Under the pieces are notes generated by a model, which did not search any database, had not been told where the DNA came from, and was given only the letters and a program-made list of their open reading frames with translations. 6,645 nucleotides of DNA from Undibacterium sp. (GTDB taxonomy: Bacteria; Pseudomonadota; Gammaproteobacteria; Burkholderiales; Burkholderiaceae_D), in contig JAIELM010000235.1 of assembly GCA_019752975.1 (NCBI GenBank), positions 1-6,645 of the forward strand, given 5' to 3'. Shown piece after piece: positions 1 through 6,309 of the stretch. The first letter of the stretch is position 1. The number at the start of each line of letters is the position of its first letter. The position numbers and the translations under genes were made by a program.

Positions 1-128
1 GGATCATCCTCGGGATTCAGAATTCTGCGCCCAGATGCCACCTGTTGCTGAGTACGATTCACGGAAACCTGTAAGTCGCTGATTCTCGATCCACCGGATT
101 CAAAAATAGTGCTGGTGCTGATACGCAT
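1..128 (-). CDS. flgL: Flagellar hook-filament junction protein FlgL (HAP3), N-terminal fragment
   Basis: The gene starts with ATG at 128-126 and runs off the left edge, leaving 42 complete codons. The peptide begins MRISTSTIFESGG and continues to a TQQQVASGRRILNPEDD stretch. This matches the start of FlgL, where an MRIST opening and a Q-x-x-(A/V)-(S/T)-G-(K/R)-R-I-L-x-P-x-D-D motif belong to the N-terminal flagellin-like D0/D1 helix. FlgL is secreted by the flagellar type III export system and forms the second junction ring between FlgK and the filament. It lies 10 nt after the flgK stop; a purine-rich AGAGAGA overlapping the flgK stop is the likely ribosome binding site. It should be co-transcribed with flgK from the sigma-28 promoter at 2533-2559. 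The call is firm for the family; the rest of the protein cannot be seen. Confidence 0.93.
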   Translation of the reverse strand, partial: MRISTSTIFESGGSRISDLQVSVNRTQQQVASGRRILNPEDD

Positions 129-138
129 GGTAATCTCT

Positions 139-2448
139 CTATCTTCCTATCGCCAATAATTGATCAAACAAACTACTCGCGATCTGCATCAGTTTTCCTG
201 CCGCTTGGTAAGCCTGCTGATAACGCAATAAATTCGTCGCTTCCTCATCCAAATTCACCCCAGATTCAGACTGCTGCGCCGCCTCAGCTTGTTTCAGTAA
301 TTTTGTATCGGAAGCATAGTTGGTTTCTAACTCATGCGTTTTATTGCCTACCGCGCTGACAAATTGTGCGTAGGCACCTTGAAAACTAGTCGTGCCTCCA
401 GCGACAAGATTCTTGGTTTGCAAAGCCCCTAATAGCCCAGCATTTCGATTATCCCCAGTACCGTTAGGATTACTCGCAATATTGATCACGTCCCCATTGG
501 CATAGGCGCCTGACACGACAAAGCTTTGTCCATTAAAGCTAACGGTGGAACCTTCAATATAAGGTATCGCCGCTCCCGCCGAATAAGAGGTGGTGGTATT
601 GCCATTTTTCACTGTGACATTGGCAGTGGCAGGAAAACCGGTAAAGTTATTGCCAGCTGAATTGTAAGTGAGCTTAGTCGGCGTCACTGGCAATGAATTC
701 GCCAGTGTGAAAGTATCTCCGACGGTTGGCGCAGCGGGATTATCTTTGACCACGAAGTTGACGCCACCATAGCTGATTTTCGCTCCACTGGTGTATGGAA
801 TATCGGCCACCTTAGGCAGTGTCGGAACTGGCGTTTGTATATCATAATTGGTTGTCACGCCGCCTACTGTGACGGAAACCGTACTTCCATCAGGAAATCC
901 ACTCAGACGATTACCTGCCACAAAAGTCAGAGGTAAAGGCGCCGCCAATGTCGAGCCCACATAGGAATCGTCTACATTCACGGAGCCTATATTCGCGTTA
1001 GTGGAATTGCTTGTGGCAGAAACCAATGAAGTTAAGGTGCCCGAAGTAATTTTACCTGTTCCTAAATTAGTACTTGGTAAGCTGGTAGTGAGAGAAGTTC
1101 CTGCAGCCACCTTGGCCACGTCGCTGACGTCAACCCGTATGGAAGACGCACCATTCGCGGTAGGCCTCACTAAAAATTCATCGTTGACATTGGGAACCAC
1201 CGCCACCGGTGGCAGAGCGCTATTCAAAGCGAGATTAAAACTGACGCCGTCAATTACCGCAGGCAGGGTCGTTGAGGTCTGCACACTACCATCGGATACC
1301 CTCGTGATCTTAAAGTAATTTGGTGCAGGCCCCACACCCGCTAAGTACTGCACCCGATAATCACTTAAGGTCAAAGCACTCGTATCAGCAAACGTCGCTG
1401 CGATATTGGCAGCACTGGTATTATTGGTACTGGCAGTGGCAATAGGCTGGCCTACGCTAAAAAAATCGACTCCAGGCTGACCGTTAATGTCCTGTCCCAA
1501 TTTGTGCTGATTATTAAACTCCGTAGCAACCGAAATTGCCACTCGGCCCAAGGAGTTTTTAGCCACATCCAACGATCCAGATCGAAATGCAAACAAGCCA
1601 CCCAAGCTACCGCCACCTAAACTCTTTTCACTCAGTTCAATTAATGTCCCGTTGCCTTCGTAAGAGACTTCTGCGCGCCCGGGATCAGTGCTAGAAACGG
1701 TTGCTTGCAAATTACTGACCTTATTTCCCAGCACCAAGGGTTGTCCAGTACCGATGAAAACGTTCAGCTTACCACCTTGCTCGACCACAGATACATTCAC
1801 CAACTTACTCAACTGCGTTACCGCATAATCACGTTGATCCAGTAAATCATTGGGGGTCGCGCCGCCTGATTGACTCTGCACAATTTCAATAGCATCGTTG
1901 AGCTTTGATATTTCACTTGCGAACCCATTGATATCGGTTACCGTTTGGCTTATGCCCTCATTAACAGCACCTTCTACTTGATCTAAGCGCCCCTGTAGGC
2001 TTTGAAAGCGCGACACCAAAGAGGAGGCATTAGACACCACCGATTGTCTGGCTGCGGCACCAGCCGTACCATTGGGCGAACTTGCTAAATTTTGTATGGA
2101 ACTAAAGAACTCTTGCAATGAGGGCGACACACCAGCACTAGGGTCAGCAACCAAATTGCTGATCTGCTGGATCTGGCTTAAATAGGCAGAAGAATAATTT
2201 TGTGTAGACTGCGAGGTATTCACTTGCTGCGTAATAAATTGATTATAAACACGACGAACATCACCAACGCGCGTGCCTTGCCCGATGAAAGTACCACCGC
2301 TATTTTGTGGTTCAGCGGCGCTTTGCAACAGCGTTTGACGGCTGTAACCCGGGGTATTGGCATTCGCAATATTGTGTCCGGCGGTCGCGATACCAAGCTG
2401 TGCCGCGGCTAACGCACTTTGCCCTATGCCTAAAATATTGGTACCCAT
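139..2448 (-). CDS. flgK: Flagellar hook-associated protein FlgK (HAP1), enlarged form
   Basis: FlgK is the first hook-filament junction protein; it is exported through the flagellar type III apparatus and polymerises on the hook tip. The N-terminus (residues 1-40) carries the rod/hook-family signature AGHNIANANTPGYSRQ. A coiled-coil-like helical region follows (about 70-215), with the family motif NDLLDQRD at 200-207. The C-terminus (about 730-769) has the conserved pattern VNLDEEATNLLRYQQAYQAA. From the chosen ATG the protein has 769 residues, against about 547 in enterobacteria. The excess lies at about 330-680, which is rich in T, S, V, G and N and contains repeated beta-type modules. The frame is open two codons further upstream to a TTG at 2454, but the ATG at 2448 places the conserved N-terminus normally, so I prefer it. 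The Shine-Dalgarno sequence is weak (TTGAG about 8 nt upstream). Transcription is probably from the sigma-28 promoter at 2533-2559. The gene stops with TAG 10 nt before flgL. Confidence 0.96.
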   Translation of the reverse strand: MGTNILGIGQSALAAAQLGIATAGHNIANANTPGYSRQTLLQSAAEPQNSGGTFIGQGTRVGDVRRVYNQFITQQVNTSQSTQNYSSAYLSQIQQISNLVADPSAGVSPSLQEFFSSIQNLASSPNGTAGAAARQSVVSNASSLVSRFQSLQGRLDQVEGAVNEGISQTVTDINGFASEISKLNDAIEIVQSQSGGATPNDLLDQRDYAVTQLSKLVNVSVVEQGGKLNVFIGTGQPLVLGNKVSNLQATVSSTDPGRAEVSYEGNGTLIELSEKSLGGGSLGGLFAFRSGSLDVAKNSLGRVAISVATEFNNQHKLGQDINGQPGVDFFSVGQPIATASTNNTSAANIAATFADTSALTLSDYRVQYLAGVGPAPNYFKITRVSDGSVQTSTTLPAVIDGVSFNLALNSALPPVAVVPNVNDEFLVRPTANGASSIRVDVSDVAKVAAGTSLTTSLPSTNLGTGKITSGTLTSLVSATSNSTNANIGSVNVDDSYVGSTLAAPLPLTFVAGNRLSGFPDGSTVSVTVGGVTTNYDIQTPVPTLPKVADIPYTSGAKISYGGVNFVVKDNPAAPTVGDTFTLANSLPVTPTKLTYNSAGNNFTGFPATANVTVKNGNTTTSYSAGAAIPYIEGSTVSFNGQSFVVSGAYANGDVINIASNPNGTGDNRNAGLLGALQTKNLVAGGTTSFQGAYAQFVSAVGNKTHELETNYASDTKLLKQAEAAQQSESGVNLDEEATNLLRYQQAYQAAGKLMQIASSLFDQLLAIGR
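472..681 (-). repeat. FlgK beta module 3 (residues about 590-659)
   Basis: The segment reads approximately LTYNSAGNNFTGFP, then VTVKNGNTTTSY, then IPYIEGSTVSFNGQSFVV, then NGDVINIAS. It matches module 2 (697-939) landmark by landmark, but has a shorter loop before IPY and before the final GD. The DNA of the two copies has diverged widely; only patches such as the GFP-coding GGAAAxCC segments look alike. The duplication is therefore old or under diversifying change. Confidence 0.65.
697..939 (-). repeat. FlgK beta module 2 (residues about 504-584)
   Basis: The segment reads approximately LTFVAGNRLSGFP, then VSVTVGGVTTNY, then IPYTSGAKISYGGVNFVV, then VGDTFTLANS. It shares the landmarks GN-x-(L/F)-(S/T)-GFP, a V-x-V strand, a TT-x-x-Y turn, IPY-x-x-G, a (Y/F)-x-G-x-x-FVV strand and GD with the next module (472-681). 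Their order and spacing are nearly the same, so the two look like a diverged tandem duplication inside the surface-exposed part of FlgK. Confidence 0.65.
1159..1371 (-). repeat. FlgK beta module 1 (residues about 360-430)
   Basis: Within FlgK, this segment runs from LSDYRVQY through YFKITRVSDGSVQ and IDGVSFNL to NDEFLVRPT. The order is a YxV-type strand, a TxT turn, a GVxF strand and a (G/N)D-x-F-x-V end. It resembles the module found in many proteobacterial FlgK proteins just before the D3 variable region. Its second half has the same pattern as the two later modules in this protein (697-939 and 472-681). The comparison was made by eye at the protein level only. Confidence 0.5.
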
Positions 2449-2461
2449 AATCAACTCAATT

Positions 2462-2477
2462 GCGTCTTGATTGACGC
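2462..2477 (-). other. Small hairpin in predicted flgK 5' leader
   Basis: In the transcript direction GCGTC, a six-base loop AATCAA, and GACGC form a perfect 5-bp stem. The stem ends 13 nt before the flgK ATG, just upstream of the weak ribosome binding region. It could affect translation initiation, but a 5-bp stem can occur by chance. Confidence 0.3.
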
Positions 2478-2484
2478 GTTATTA

Positions 2485-2502
2485 ACACACAAAAAACACA
2501 CA
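2485..2502. repeat. 18-bp mirror repeat, AC/A-tract
   Basis: The plus strand reads ACACAC, six A, CACACA, a perfect mirror repeat. In the predicted flgK leader it is a GU-rich tract with a central run of U. It lies between the sigma-28 promoter and the flgK start. No function is shown; low-complexity origin is the simplest explanation. Confidence 0.4.
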
Positions 2503-2532
2503 GAAAATGGAAGACTGAACTCGTCACTAGTC

Positions 2533-2559
2533 TTATCGGTTTTCCAAAGAAAAACTTTA
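2533..2559 (-). promoter_or_regulatory. Sigma-28 (FliA) promoter for flgKL
   Basis: On the minus strand TAAAGTTT (2559-2552) is followed by 11 nt and then ACCGATAA (2540-2533). The enterobacterial FliA consensus is TAAAGTTT-N11-GCCGATAA, so 15 of 16 specified bases match with exact spacing. The expected start of transcription is near 2526, giving a leader of roughly 80 nt before the flgK ATG. The position fits known practice in enterobacteria, where flgKL has its own class 3 promoter in addition to read-through from upstream. It implies that the genome encodes FliA and probably the anti-sigma factor FlgM. Confidence 0.9.
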
Positions 2560-2680
2560 ATGGCGCTAAGAAGGAATTATTAGTTTGTCGTGGCGGGTTT
2601 CCGTTAAACTTTCGCTACGCTAACACGTTTTACTCAGGAATCCGTCAAGCTTACTTCGTATTATGCGGATCGCACGCTAT

Positions 2681-2698
2681 CTCTACGCCATCGCAGAG
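2681..2698 (-). other. Hairpin just downstream of flgJ, possible transcript 3' end or attenuator
   Basis: In the transcript direction CTCTGCG, loop ATGG, CGTAGAG form a 7-bp stem with one G-U pair and a 4-nt loop. It begins 7 nt after the flgJ stop codon. No run of T follows, so it does not look like a standard intrinsic terminator; a smaller TGCG-ATC-CGCA stem lies a few bases further on (2664-2674). It may stabilise the 3' end of the rod/ring transcript or slow read-through into flgK. Confidence 0.35.
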
Positions 2699-2705
2699 CA
2701 TAAGT

Positions 2706-3632
2706 CTAAGTATTCAAAGAATGCCGGATAATTTTGGTGAGTTTCTCCGCATAATGAGGGTCAGTGGCGTAACCCGCTTTTTGTAACTCATTAGCAAATT
2801 TGGCCGCATCACCGCCGTTTTGCAGTACATTTTGATACCGAGGATTGTCATTAATGAGCTTGGCATAATCCTTAAAGGCGTCGGCATAGCTATCGTAGGC
2901 TTTAAATTTCTCCACTTTTTGTAACGCAACACCGTTGACATATTCTGTTGTCGTCGCATCCACCGTGCGTCCCTTCCAACCGCTGGTCGCTTTAATTCCA
3001 AATACATTATGGCTAGTAGAACCATCAAGCGCCTTAATCTCACGCTTACCCCAACCGCTTTCCAAAGCTGCCTGTCCTAACATGAATTTTGCGGGAATCC
3101 CGGTGCTTTGACTCGCCAATTCAGCCTCCTGTCCCAATTTATCTTTAAAGACTTGTACTACATGAGCGCTGGTACCTCCGCCATTCACACCAGTGCTCTC
3201 GGCGGTTTGGTAAGCGCGAATAGCATTCTTTTGCTGTTGCACATATTGGTCAAGTCCACCCAAACCACCTAAGGGAATAGGATCGTCAGAATTCTGCACT
3301 GCACTCATAGCACTTGCCATGGCATTATTCGACAACTGTCGATACATCGCATCGGCAAGGCCAATACCGCGACTGGCGATCTTCTGCGACAACTGCTGAT
3401 CCAACATAGAAGTAAACATCCGACTTTGCTCGTTGTCCAACATGCCTTCTTGCCCACCTGCCTGACGCATCGATTTGAGCATCATCCCCACGAACAAGGC
3501 TTCAAACTGGCTAGCAGCAGCCTTTAGCGCGTCGGGTGAACTTTGCGAACCTTGTCGAGATGCGCGCTTAAGCTCATCTAACCCCTTAGCATCAAAGGCG
3601 ACATTATTGGAAAAATCGGTGCGTTCTATCAT
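2706..3632 (-). CDS. flgJ: Peptidoglycan hydrolase / rod cap protein FlgJ, dual-domain
   Basis: FlgJ caps the growing rod in the periplasm and cuts peptidoglycan so that the rod can pass. The N-terminal rod-binding domain is at about residues 36-100 (AASQFEALFVGMMLKSMRQ, then a helix with SQKIASRGIGLADAMYRQL). A Q/G-rich linker of about 50 residues follows. The C-terminal glucosaminidase domain (GH73-type) spans about 155-305 and has GQAALESGWGK with the probable catalytic Glu191, HNVFGIKA (209-215 region), TTEYVNG (Glu230 region) and YATDPHYAEKL (288-298). At 308 residues it has normal dual-domain length. The ATG at 3632 follows GGAA about 6 nt upstream and lies 25 nt after the flgI stop. 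There is no signal peptide, as expected for export through the flagellar apparatus. The next gene is 257 nt away, so flgJ probably ends the rod/ring block. Confidence 0.96.
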   Translation of the reverse strand: MIERTDFSNNVAFDAKGLDELKRASRQGSQSSPDALKAAASQFEALFVGMMLKSMRQAGGQEGMLDNEQSRMFTSMLDQQLSQKIASRGIGLADAMYRQLSNNAMASAMSAVQNSDDPIPLGGLGGLDQYVQQQKNAIRAYQTAESTGVNGGGTSAHVVQVFKDKLGQEAELASQSTGIPAKFMLGQAALESGWGKREIKALDGSTSHNVFGIKATSGWKGRTVDATTTEYVNGVALQKVEKFKAYDSYADAFKDYAKLINDNPRYQNVLQNGGDAAKFANELQKAGYATDPHYAEKLTKIIRHSLNT

Positions 3633-3657
3633 CTCAATTCCAGCCCAATCTTAGGTG

Positions 3658-4767
3658 TTATATGATTTCGAGATCAGCACGTAAAGCACCAGCTGCCTTC
3701 ATCGCCTGCAATATGGCCAGCAAATCCTGCGGCGTCGCGCCTATCGAATTAAGGGCTTTTACCACGTCGGCTAAAGCCACGCCAGCTTTGAGCGTCAACA
3801 GTTGACCGCCTTCTTTAGTGATGGCAATACTAGAGTTCGCAGTCGCTGTGGTTTGCCCATCGCTTAGTGCGTTAGGCTGACTCACGGCATTATCGGTATT
3901 AATCACAATCGACAAATTGCCGTGCGCCACGGCACAATTTTCTAGGCTCACTGATTGATTCATTACAATAGAGCCAGTACGCGCATTCAAAATCACCTTG
4001 GCAGCAGTTTGTGCCGGTGTCACCTCTATGCTTTCCAAGGCACCCAAAAAAGTCACCCGTTGATCATTGGCCTGTGGGGCTTTGACCTGAATGACTCGAC
4101 CATCCATCGCCGCTGCAGTATCGGCACCAAATTTCTTATTGATCGCTTCCACTACACGACTAGCGGTCGAAAAATCCGAAGTATTCAGCTCTAACTGAAT
4201 GATGTTTCCATGTCCTAAAGGTGTAGGAACAGCACGTTCCACCGTAGCACCGGCCGAAATTCGTCCTACGCTTAGATGATTCACTTGCGCTTTACCACCG
4301 TTAGCAGCAGCGCCTACTCCTCCGACCAAAACGTTACCTTGAGCCATCGCGTAAATTTGATTGTCAGCCCCTTTAAGCGGCGTCATCAAGAGCGTACCGC
4401 CTTTAAGACTCTTGGCATTCCCCATAGACGAAACGGTGATATCTAGGGTTTGACCTGGCTGCGAAAATGGCGGTAGAGAAGTGGTTACCATCACAGCTGC
4501 GACATTTTTTAATTGCAAACTGGTGCCGACAGGAATACTCACGCCCATTTGCTGCATCATGCTAATAATGCTTTGCACGGTAAAAGGAGTCTGAGTGGTT
4601 TGATCACCACTGCCATCGAGTCCAACCACCAAACCATAGCCCATCAATTGATTTTGGCGCACGCCTTGAACACCAGCCAAATCTTTTAGCCTCTCTGCAT
4701 AAACTAAGGGTGCCTGTAACAAAATAAGGCAACTCAATAATTTCAATATGGTCTTATTCAACATCAT
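3658..4767 (-). CDS. flgI: Flagellar P-ring protein FlgI
   Basis: FlgI is exported by Sec to the periplasm and assembles into the P ring around the distal rod in the peptidoglycan layer. From the ATG at 4767 the protein has 369 residues (E. coli 365). Residues 1-24 form a signal peptide with a hydrophobic LLSCLILL core and probable cleavage at VYA-ERL. The mature part begins ERLKDLAGVQGVRQNQL and shows the family blocks GYGLVVGLDGSGDQTTQTPFT (44-63), AVMVTTSLPPF (91-101), SSMGNAKSLKGGTLLMTPL (113-131) and NARTGSIVMN (261-270), ending LEII. The frame is open to a TTG at 4788 overlapping the flgH stop. The ATGs at 4767 and 4764 give a normal signal peptide and have GGTGG nearby, so 4767 (or 4764) is preferred. 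It retains Cys278 but has Ala361 where E. coli FlgI has its second cysteine. Confidence 0.95.
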   Translation of the reverse strand: MMLNKTILKLLSCLILLQAPLVYAERLKDLAGVQGVRQNQLMGYGLVVGLDGSGDQTTQTPFTVQSIISMMQQMGVSIPVGTSLQLKNVAAVMVTTSLPPFSQPGQTLDITVSSMGNAKSLKGGTLLMTPLKGADNQIYAMAQGNVLVGGVGAAANGGKAQVNHLSVGRISAGATVERAVPTPLGHGNIIQLELNTSDFSTASRVVEAINKKFGADTAAAMDGRVIQVKAPQANDQRVTFLGALESIEVTPAQTAAKVILNARTGSIVMNQSVSLENCAVAHGNLSIVINTDNAVSQPNALSDGQTTATANSSIAITKEGGQLLTLKAGVALADVVKALNSIGATPQDLLAILQAMKAAGALRADLEII

Positions 4768-4784
4768 TACCACCGTCAAGAAAT

Positions 4785-5453
4785 TCAAAAAGGAAGAAAA
4801 CTTAAGAAAAAACGCGTCAATAAAGATTTTGCTTCCGCCAAATCCACGTGCGAGGTCGAGCGATATTCGAAGCGCGCGTCGGCCACTTGAGTCGATGCAA
4901 CCGAATTCGAAGCAGAAATAGTTTGTGGACTGACTACGCCAGAAAAGCGTACAAATTCCGCGCCCTTATTAAAGGCAATTTGTTTCTCTCCACTGACAAC
5001 CAAATTCCCGTTCGGCAGTACATCAATAACAGTCGCGGCAATCGTGCCAGTGAAGGTATTGCTCGCCGTCTCCGCCCCCTTCTCATCAAATTTAGAAGAA
5101 GCCGTGCTACTCACGGAGAGTTGCGCGGTCGTCGTTTTAGGAATACCTAGCAGAGTCGGCGCAGCAAATGACGCCGCACCTGATTTACTACCTGACGAAG
5201 CCGCTGCCTTGGCGGCTGTGGTATTTTCACTGATAGAAATACTGATTACATCGCCTACTAAACGCGCCTTATTGTCTTCAAATAAGGGGCGATAAGTGGC
5301 TGTTTGAAAAATCGCTCCATTGGCTTCACGCTGACTCTTAGCCGATTGCGGATAGACCGACGTGGCTTGGTGGGTGATCGAATTTGGCGTCACCGCACAA
5401 GCCAACAACAACATTGGCCACATCAAGATAATTACGAATTTAAAAATTTTCAT
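4785..5453 (-). CDS. flgH: Flagellar L-ring lipoprotein FlgH
   Basis: FlgH forms the L ring in the outer membrane, through which the rod passes. From the ATG at 5453 the protein has 222 residues. It starts MKIFKFVIILMWPMLLLAC, a lipoprotein signal peptide with lipobox LLAC; Cys19 would be lipidated and become residue 1 of a 204-residue mature protein. Family blocks follow: PLFEDNKARLVGDVISI-x-ISE, NTFTGTIAATVIDVLPNGNLVV-x-GEK, FVRFSGVVSPQTIS and STQVADARFEY, with a C-terminus FFLSFLPF. A Ser/Ala/Gly-rich stretch lies at the position where FlgH is usually variable. The start is uncertain: an in-frame ATG at 5468 (preceded by GGTGA) and a GTG at 5498 would add 5 or 15 residues before the signal peptide. 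The stop TGA lies 17 nt before the preferred flgI ATG. Confidence 0.94.
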   Translation of the reverse strand: MKIFKFVIILMWPMLLLACAVTPNSITHQATSVYPQSAKSQREANGAIFQTATYRPLFEDNKARLVGDVISISISENTTAAKAAASSGSKSGAASFAAPTLLGIPKTTTAQLSVSSTASSKFDEKGAETASNTFTGTIAATVIDVLPNGNLVVSGEKQIAFNKGAEFVRFSGVVSPQTISASNSVASTQVADARFEYRSTSHVDLAEAKSLLTRFFLSFLPF

Positions 5454-5509
5454 CACTTTAGCCACCATATAGTCACCGCACAACCACCACTTAATCACAA
5501 CAACTTAGC

Positions 5510-6292
5510 TTACAGTTGCGCCAGTTTTTGCAACATCTGATCGGAGGTCGTGATCGCCTTGCTATTGATCTCGTAGGCACGCTGGGTTTGTATCATATTC
5601 ACCAATTCTTCGGCCACGTTGACATTAGAAGTCTCAACAAAATTTTGCACCAACAGACCCGCACCGTTGGTTCCCGGTGTATTGGCTCCAGGATTACCGG
5701 ACGCGGCTGTCTCTACATATAAATTCTCTCCAAGAGATAACAAACCAGCTGGATTAATAAAAGTGGCCAACTGTATTGAACCCACTTGAGTAGGCGCTGT
5801 AGAACCTGGTTGAGTCACAGAAACTGTACCATCTCGCCCAACAGTAATGGATTGGGCATTAGCGGGAATAGTGATCGCTGGCTGGATAACAAAGCCACTG
5901 GAAGTCACCATTTGACCTTGGCTATCGACTTGAAATGAACCATCACGCGTATAACCCGTACTACCGTCTGGCATCAACACTTGAAAAAAACCTTGCCCAT
6001 TAATGGCGAGGTCTTTGTTATTTCCAGTCTCTTTCAAACTACCCTGAGTAAAAATACGTTCTGTCGCGACAGAGCGAACACCAACACCAAGCTGCAAGCC
6101 TGATGGCAACTGTGTTTGTTGTGAACTTTGCGCACCAGGTTGACGTATATTTTGATACAGCAAATCTTCAAATACTGCACGAGAGCGCTTAAATCCCGTT
6201 GTGCTCACATTCGCCAAATTATTCGAGATCACATCCATTTGCGTCTGTTGCGCATCTAGGCCAGTCTTCGCTATCCATAATGAACGTATCAT
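5510..6292 (-). CDS. flgG: Flagellar distal rod protein FlgG
   Basis: FlgG builds the distal rod that crosses the periplasm and is surrounded by the P and L rings. The protein has 260 residues, the same as in E. coli and Salmonella. Residues 1-40 contain the rod/hook signature [18 protein letters not shown]. The FlgG-specific segment [18 protein letters not shown] at 46-63 distinguishes it from hook protein Flg[23 protein letters not shown] (99-121) and the C-terminal [27 protein letters not shown] (220-246) are almost invariant in the family. The glycines at 53 and 65, where Salmonella polyrod mutations are known, are present. The ATG has a strong Shine-Dalgarno sequence (6299-6306). It lies 17 nt after flgF. 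No signal peptide is visible, which agrees with type III export. Confidence 0.97.
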   Translation of the reverse strand: MIRSLWIAKTGLDAQQTQMDVISNNLANVSTTGFKRSRAVFEDLLYQNIRQPGAQSSQQTQLPSGLQLGVGVRSVATERIFTQGSLKETGNNKDLAINGQGFFQVLMPDGSTGYTRDGSFQVDSQGQMVTSSGFVIQPAITIPANAQSITVGRDGTVSVTQPGSTAPTQVGSIQLATFINPAGLLSLGENLYVETAASGNPGANTPGTNGAGLLVQNFVETSNVNVAEELVNMIQTQRAYEINSKAITTSDQMLQKLAQL

Positions 6293-6298
6293 TTTTCT

Positions 6299-6306
6299 TC
6301 TCCTCT
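6299..6306 (-). promoter_or_regulatory. Strong ribosome binding site of flgG
   Basis: AGAGGAGA on the minus strand lies 6 nt before the flgG ATG, in the short flgF-flgG gap. It is the strongest Shine-Dalgarno match in the window and fixes the flgG start. FlgG is needed in more copies than FlgF, which agrees with a stronger site, though that link is inference. Confidence 0.75.
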
Positions 6307-6309
6307 GCC

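Noticed and set aside
1001..1318. Open frame of 105 codons on the plus strand inside flgK
   Set aside because: It lies fully antisense to well-supported flgK coding sequence, has no recognisable domain and is explained by the codon bias of the opposite strand.
2452..2454. TTG as start codon of flgK
   Set aside because: It adds only two residues before the conserved MGTNILGIG start, and no better ribosome binding site supports it.
2620..2648. Possible sigma-70 promoter, TTGACG-N17-TGTTAG on the minus strand upstream of the sigma-28 promoter
   Set aside because: The -35 box is good (5 of 6), but the -10 box matches only 3 of 6 bases; such pairs arise often by chance and the sigma-28 site explains flgK expression better.
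2714..3043. Minus-strand open frame of 109 codons in another frame of flgJ
   Set aside because: It overlaps the conserved glucosaminidase domain of FlgJ in a different frame and its product shows no protein-like pattern.
4848..5295. Two overlapping plus-strand open frames inside flgH
   Set aside because: They are antisense to conserved FlgH blocks, overlap each other, and show low-complexity or basic composition typical of shadow frames.
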